Positions 5,803-7,731 of a stretch of DNA of 7,731 nt are shown here, piece by piece. The notes beneath the pieces are model-generated. The model had not been told where the DNA came from, ran no database searches, and saw nothing but the letters and a program-made list of their open reading frames with translations. The DNA is taken from contig JAGGDZ010000504.1 of assembly GCA_024648655.1 (NCBI GenBank), positions 1 to 7,731 on the forward strand, in the 5' to 3' direction. The position numbers were made by a program, and so were the translations under genes. Origin of the DNA: Chloroflexota bacterium. Its GTDB lineage: Bacteria; Chloroflexota; Dehalococcoidia; Lucifugimonadales; JADFKI01. Within the stretch, counting starts at the first letter, position 1, and every line of letters starts with the position of its first letter.

Positions 5803-6165
5803 TTGAGTGCGAGGAAACGACACACTCCACTGCGCAGTTGTGTCGGTTGCAGGGAGAAGAATTCAAAGAGGGGAATGCTGCGAATCGTCGCAGACCGGAA
5901 CAATGGCGTCACCTTCGATACGAGCGGCACACTCTCCGGTAGAGGGGCCTATTTGTGCTCGACGTGCGCGTCAGCCGTTAACGGCATAAGAAAGAATCGA
6001 TTGGAACACACCTTGCGCACGAGAATTAAGGACACTGAGTGGGAGAAGGTAATCACGGACTTGAAATCATACGCAACTACGCCGGCAAATCGGCAAGGCG
6101 CATTACCAAATCCCGGTAGGCGCGACGCGCCTGAACGCGCTGTACACGATGGGGGGTGCCAATGA
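5803..6165 (+). CDS. rnpM: RNase P modulator RnpM (YlxR, DUF448)
   Basis: A small basic RNA-binding protein of the YlxR family, 120 residues; in Firmicutes this family was reported to bind and modulate RNase P RNA. The fold (about 5-88) is marked by RSCVGCR (11-17, Cys13 and Cys16), KRGMLRIV (22-29) and GRGAYLCSTC (47-56, Cys52 and Cys55). The basic N-terminus RKRHTPLR precedes it directly. Residues 91-120 form a polar tail not needed by the fold. The start is taken as TTG at 5803: it is the only start codon between the nusA stop and the conserved region, since the next in-frame Met is residue 25. The nusA TAG (5797-5799) is in the same reading frame, only AGA apart. No strong Shine-Dalgarno is present (AGAAGG about 13 bases upstream), so translational coupling to nusA is likely. 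The stop overlaps the infB start. Confidence 0.92.
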   Translation: MSARKRHTPLRSCVGCREKNSKRGMLRIVADRNNGVTFDTSGTLSGRGAYLCSTCASAVNGIRKNRLEHTLRTRIKDTEWEKVITDLKSYATTPANRQGALPNPGRRDAPERAVHDGGCQ

Positions 6166-7731
6166 CTAACAGAGCCAACGCTGCCGAATGGCAGGAACAG
6201 TACAACGGAACTGCCGATCACCGCTACGATGACGAGTATGATGATTACTACGAGTACGATGACGACTATGAGCTGGAGCCTCTAGAAGTTCCTCTTGCAA
6301 TAGCCGTCCACGACCTTGCGGAACTCATGGAGACAACCCCCATTGAGGTCATCAAGGAATTCATGCGTACAGGGTACATGTTCTCCATCAACGAAGTCGT
6401 ACAGCACGACCTAGTCGCCGAAATTGCCCCCTCGTTCGGATTCGAGGTATTGCCGCTGGAAGAGGAAGCAGGCGCAGGCTCCATAGTACCTTCTACTGAC
6501 GACGACGACCCCTCCATGCTTGAAGAGCGTCCTCCCGTCGTCACTATTCTTGGACATGTTGACCACGGCAAGACCACTCTCCTGGACACCATTCGCAAAG
6601 CCAATGTGGTGGAGGGCGAAGCGGGCGGCATTACACAGCATATAGGCGCATACCAAGTCGCATATCATGACAATTTGATCACATTCTTAGACACGCCGGG
6701 GCACGAAGCATTTACTGCCATGCGGGCGAGAGGGGCACAAGTCACCGACATTGCGGTTCTCGTCATCGCGGCAGACGACGGCATAATGCCTCAAACCGAA
6801 GAGGCTATAAACCACGTCAAAGCGGCAGGCGTCCCCATCGTAGTAGCCATAAACAAGGTTGACCGTCCCGAAGCCGATCCCGAGCGCGTAAAGCGTCAGC
6901 TTGCCGAGCGTGACCTTCTCATCGAAGAGTGGGGCGGTGATGTCATCGCGCTCCCTGTATCCGCGCTAACCGGCGACGGTGTGGATGACCTCCTGGACAA
7001 TCTCACAGTTGTAGCCGAGGTCAGTGAACTCAAGGCGAATGTCGGAAAGCAAGCCAGGGGCGTAGTCGTAGAGGCTCGAATAGACCGCAGCCGCGGCACC
7101 GTCGCCACAGTCCTAGTGCAGACCGGCGTACTGCGGGTGGGAGACAACGTGGTTGCCGGTACGCTGCGTGGAAGAATTCGCGCGATGCTTACCGACAGCG
7201 GAGAGCCTGTCGAAGAGGCGACTCCCTCTCAGCCTGTCGAAATTCTCGGCATAAGCGGCGTGCCGGAAGCGGGCGACATCCTTGAAGTCGCCCAGGACGA
7301 GCGCGCAGCACGCCAACTCGCTGAAGGACGCATCCGCCAATCCGAACGGCAGCGAGCGGCAGGTCCCACCCTTGAAGACGTCCATACCCGCATAGCCGCG
7401 GGCGAAGTCAAGGCACTCAATCTCATCATCAAGACCGATGTGCAGGGCACCGTCGATGCAGTCAGAGGCGCGCTCAACGGCTTGAATACAGAACAGACCA
7501 GGGTTAATATCGTCCACATAGCGAGCGGTGCCATCACAGAGAGCGATGTGCTCCTTGGTTTGGCATCACAGGCGATTATCATCGGTTTCAACACCGAGCC
7601 GGGTCAGGGCGCAATAGCCCTTGCCAATCAGGAAGGCGTCGAAATTCGACACTACAACATCATCTACAATCTGCTTGAAGATGTGGAACGCGCACTCACA
7701 GGGCTGCTAGAGCCGGTGTATCGGGATGTTA
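6162..7731 (+). CDS. infB: Translation initiation factor IF-2, 3' end outside window
   Basis: IF-2 is the GTPase that places initiator fMet-tRNA on the 30S subunit and promotes subunit joining. The window holds 523 codons with no stop. Residues 1-40 are a short arm, with 22-37 made only of Asp, Glu and Tyr. An IF2_N-type domain follows (about 42-96), an acidic linker, then the GTPase domain (about 125-290) with G1 GHVDHGKT (131-138), G2 GGITQHIGAY (155-164), G3 DTPGH (177-181), G4 NKVD (231-234) and G5 SAL (267-269). The beta-barrel domain II (about 296-385) and the IF-2-specific domain III (about 404-505) are present; the fMet-tRNA-binding C2 domain (roughly 70-100 residues) is missing because of the edge. 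The arm is much shorter than in enterobacteria. The ATG overlaps the rnpM TGA as ATGA, and GGGGGGTG just upstream can serve as ribosome site. Confidence 0.96.
   Translation, partial: MTNRANAAEWQEQYNGTADHRYDDEYDDYYEYDDDYELEPLEVPLAIAVHDLAELMETTPIEVIKEFMRTGYMFSINEVVQHDLVAEIAPSFGFEVLPLEEEAGAGSIVPSTDDDDPSMLEERPPVVTILGHVDHGKTTLLDTIRKANVVEGEAGGITQHIGAYQVAYHDNLITFLDTPGHEAFTAMRARGAQVTDIAVLVIAADDGIMPQTEEAINHVKAAGVPIVVAINKVDRPEADPERVKRQLAERDLLIEEWGGDVIALPVSALTGDGVDDLLDNLTVVAEVSELKANVGKQARGVVVEARIDRSRGTVATVLVQTGVLRVGDNVVAGTLRGRIRAMLTDSGEPVEEATPSQPVEILGISGVPEAGDILEVAQDERAARQLAEGRIRQSERQRAAGPTLEDVHTRIAAGEVKALNLIIKTDVQGTVDAVRGALNGLNTEQTRVNIVHIASGAITESDVLLGLASQAIIIGFNTEPGQGAIALANQEGVEIRHYNIIYNLLEDVERALTGLLEPVYRDV

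Overview
The window is a piece of bacterial chromosome (by eye roughly 55% G+C) with two oppositely transcribed gene groups that diverge from one 575-base intergenic region. The compact NusA core, a very short N-terminal arm on IF-2, the order nusA-rnpM-infB, and a corrinoid-activation protein next to a CtBP-like hydroxyacid dehydrogenase all fit a Chloroflexota bacterium, perhaps of the Dehalococcoidia/SAR202 type. That placement rests on family resemblance only.

Left part, minus strand (1-3466). Reading in the direction of transcription, the first gene is a 540-residue 2Fe-2S/ASKHA protein of the reductive activator family for corrinoid enzymes. A 333-residue D-2-hydroxyacid dehydrogenase follows after 10 bases, with its Shine-Dalgarno sequence overlapping the upstream stop codon, so the two look like a translationally coupled pair. 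After a 146-base gap comes a separate gene for a coiled-coil lipoprotein, which runs off the left edge. No corrinoid protein or methyltransferase is visible, so the partner of the activator lies elsewhere.

Middle (3467-4041). This gap holds several short repeats: two 16-bp units, two 11-bp units, a 15-bp tandem duplication and three copies of CTGGGCAT. It also holds candidate promoters for both directions. In front of nusA there is a good sigma-70-like extended -10 promoter, then a leader of about 125 bases with a terminator-like hairpin and a strong Shine-Dalgarno sequence. This arrangement suggests attenuation or autoregulation of the nusA operon. rimP, the usual first gene of this operon, is absent.

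Right part, plus strand (4042-7731). This is the transcription/translation operon nusA-rnpM(ylxR)-infB. The genes are packed tightly: a 3-base gap between nusA and rnpM, and an ATGA overlap between rnpM and infB. NusA has a complete core and a long acidic, then Arg-rich, disordered tail. RnpM must start at a TTG codon in the same frame as nusA, just after the nusA TAG. IF-2 begins with an unusual block made only of Asp, Glu and Tyr, and is cut by the right edge before its last domain.

The core operon is ordinary housekeeping. The points that deserve attention are the nusA leader, the in-frame nusA/rnpM junction, the IF-2 acidic-tyrosine block, the apparently missing catalytic Glu in the dehydrogenase, and the repeat-rich divergent intergenic region. 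I found no clear evidence for a wholly new multi-gene system.
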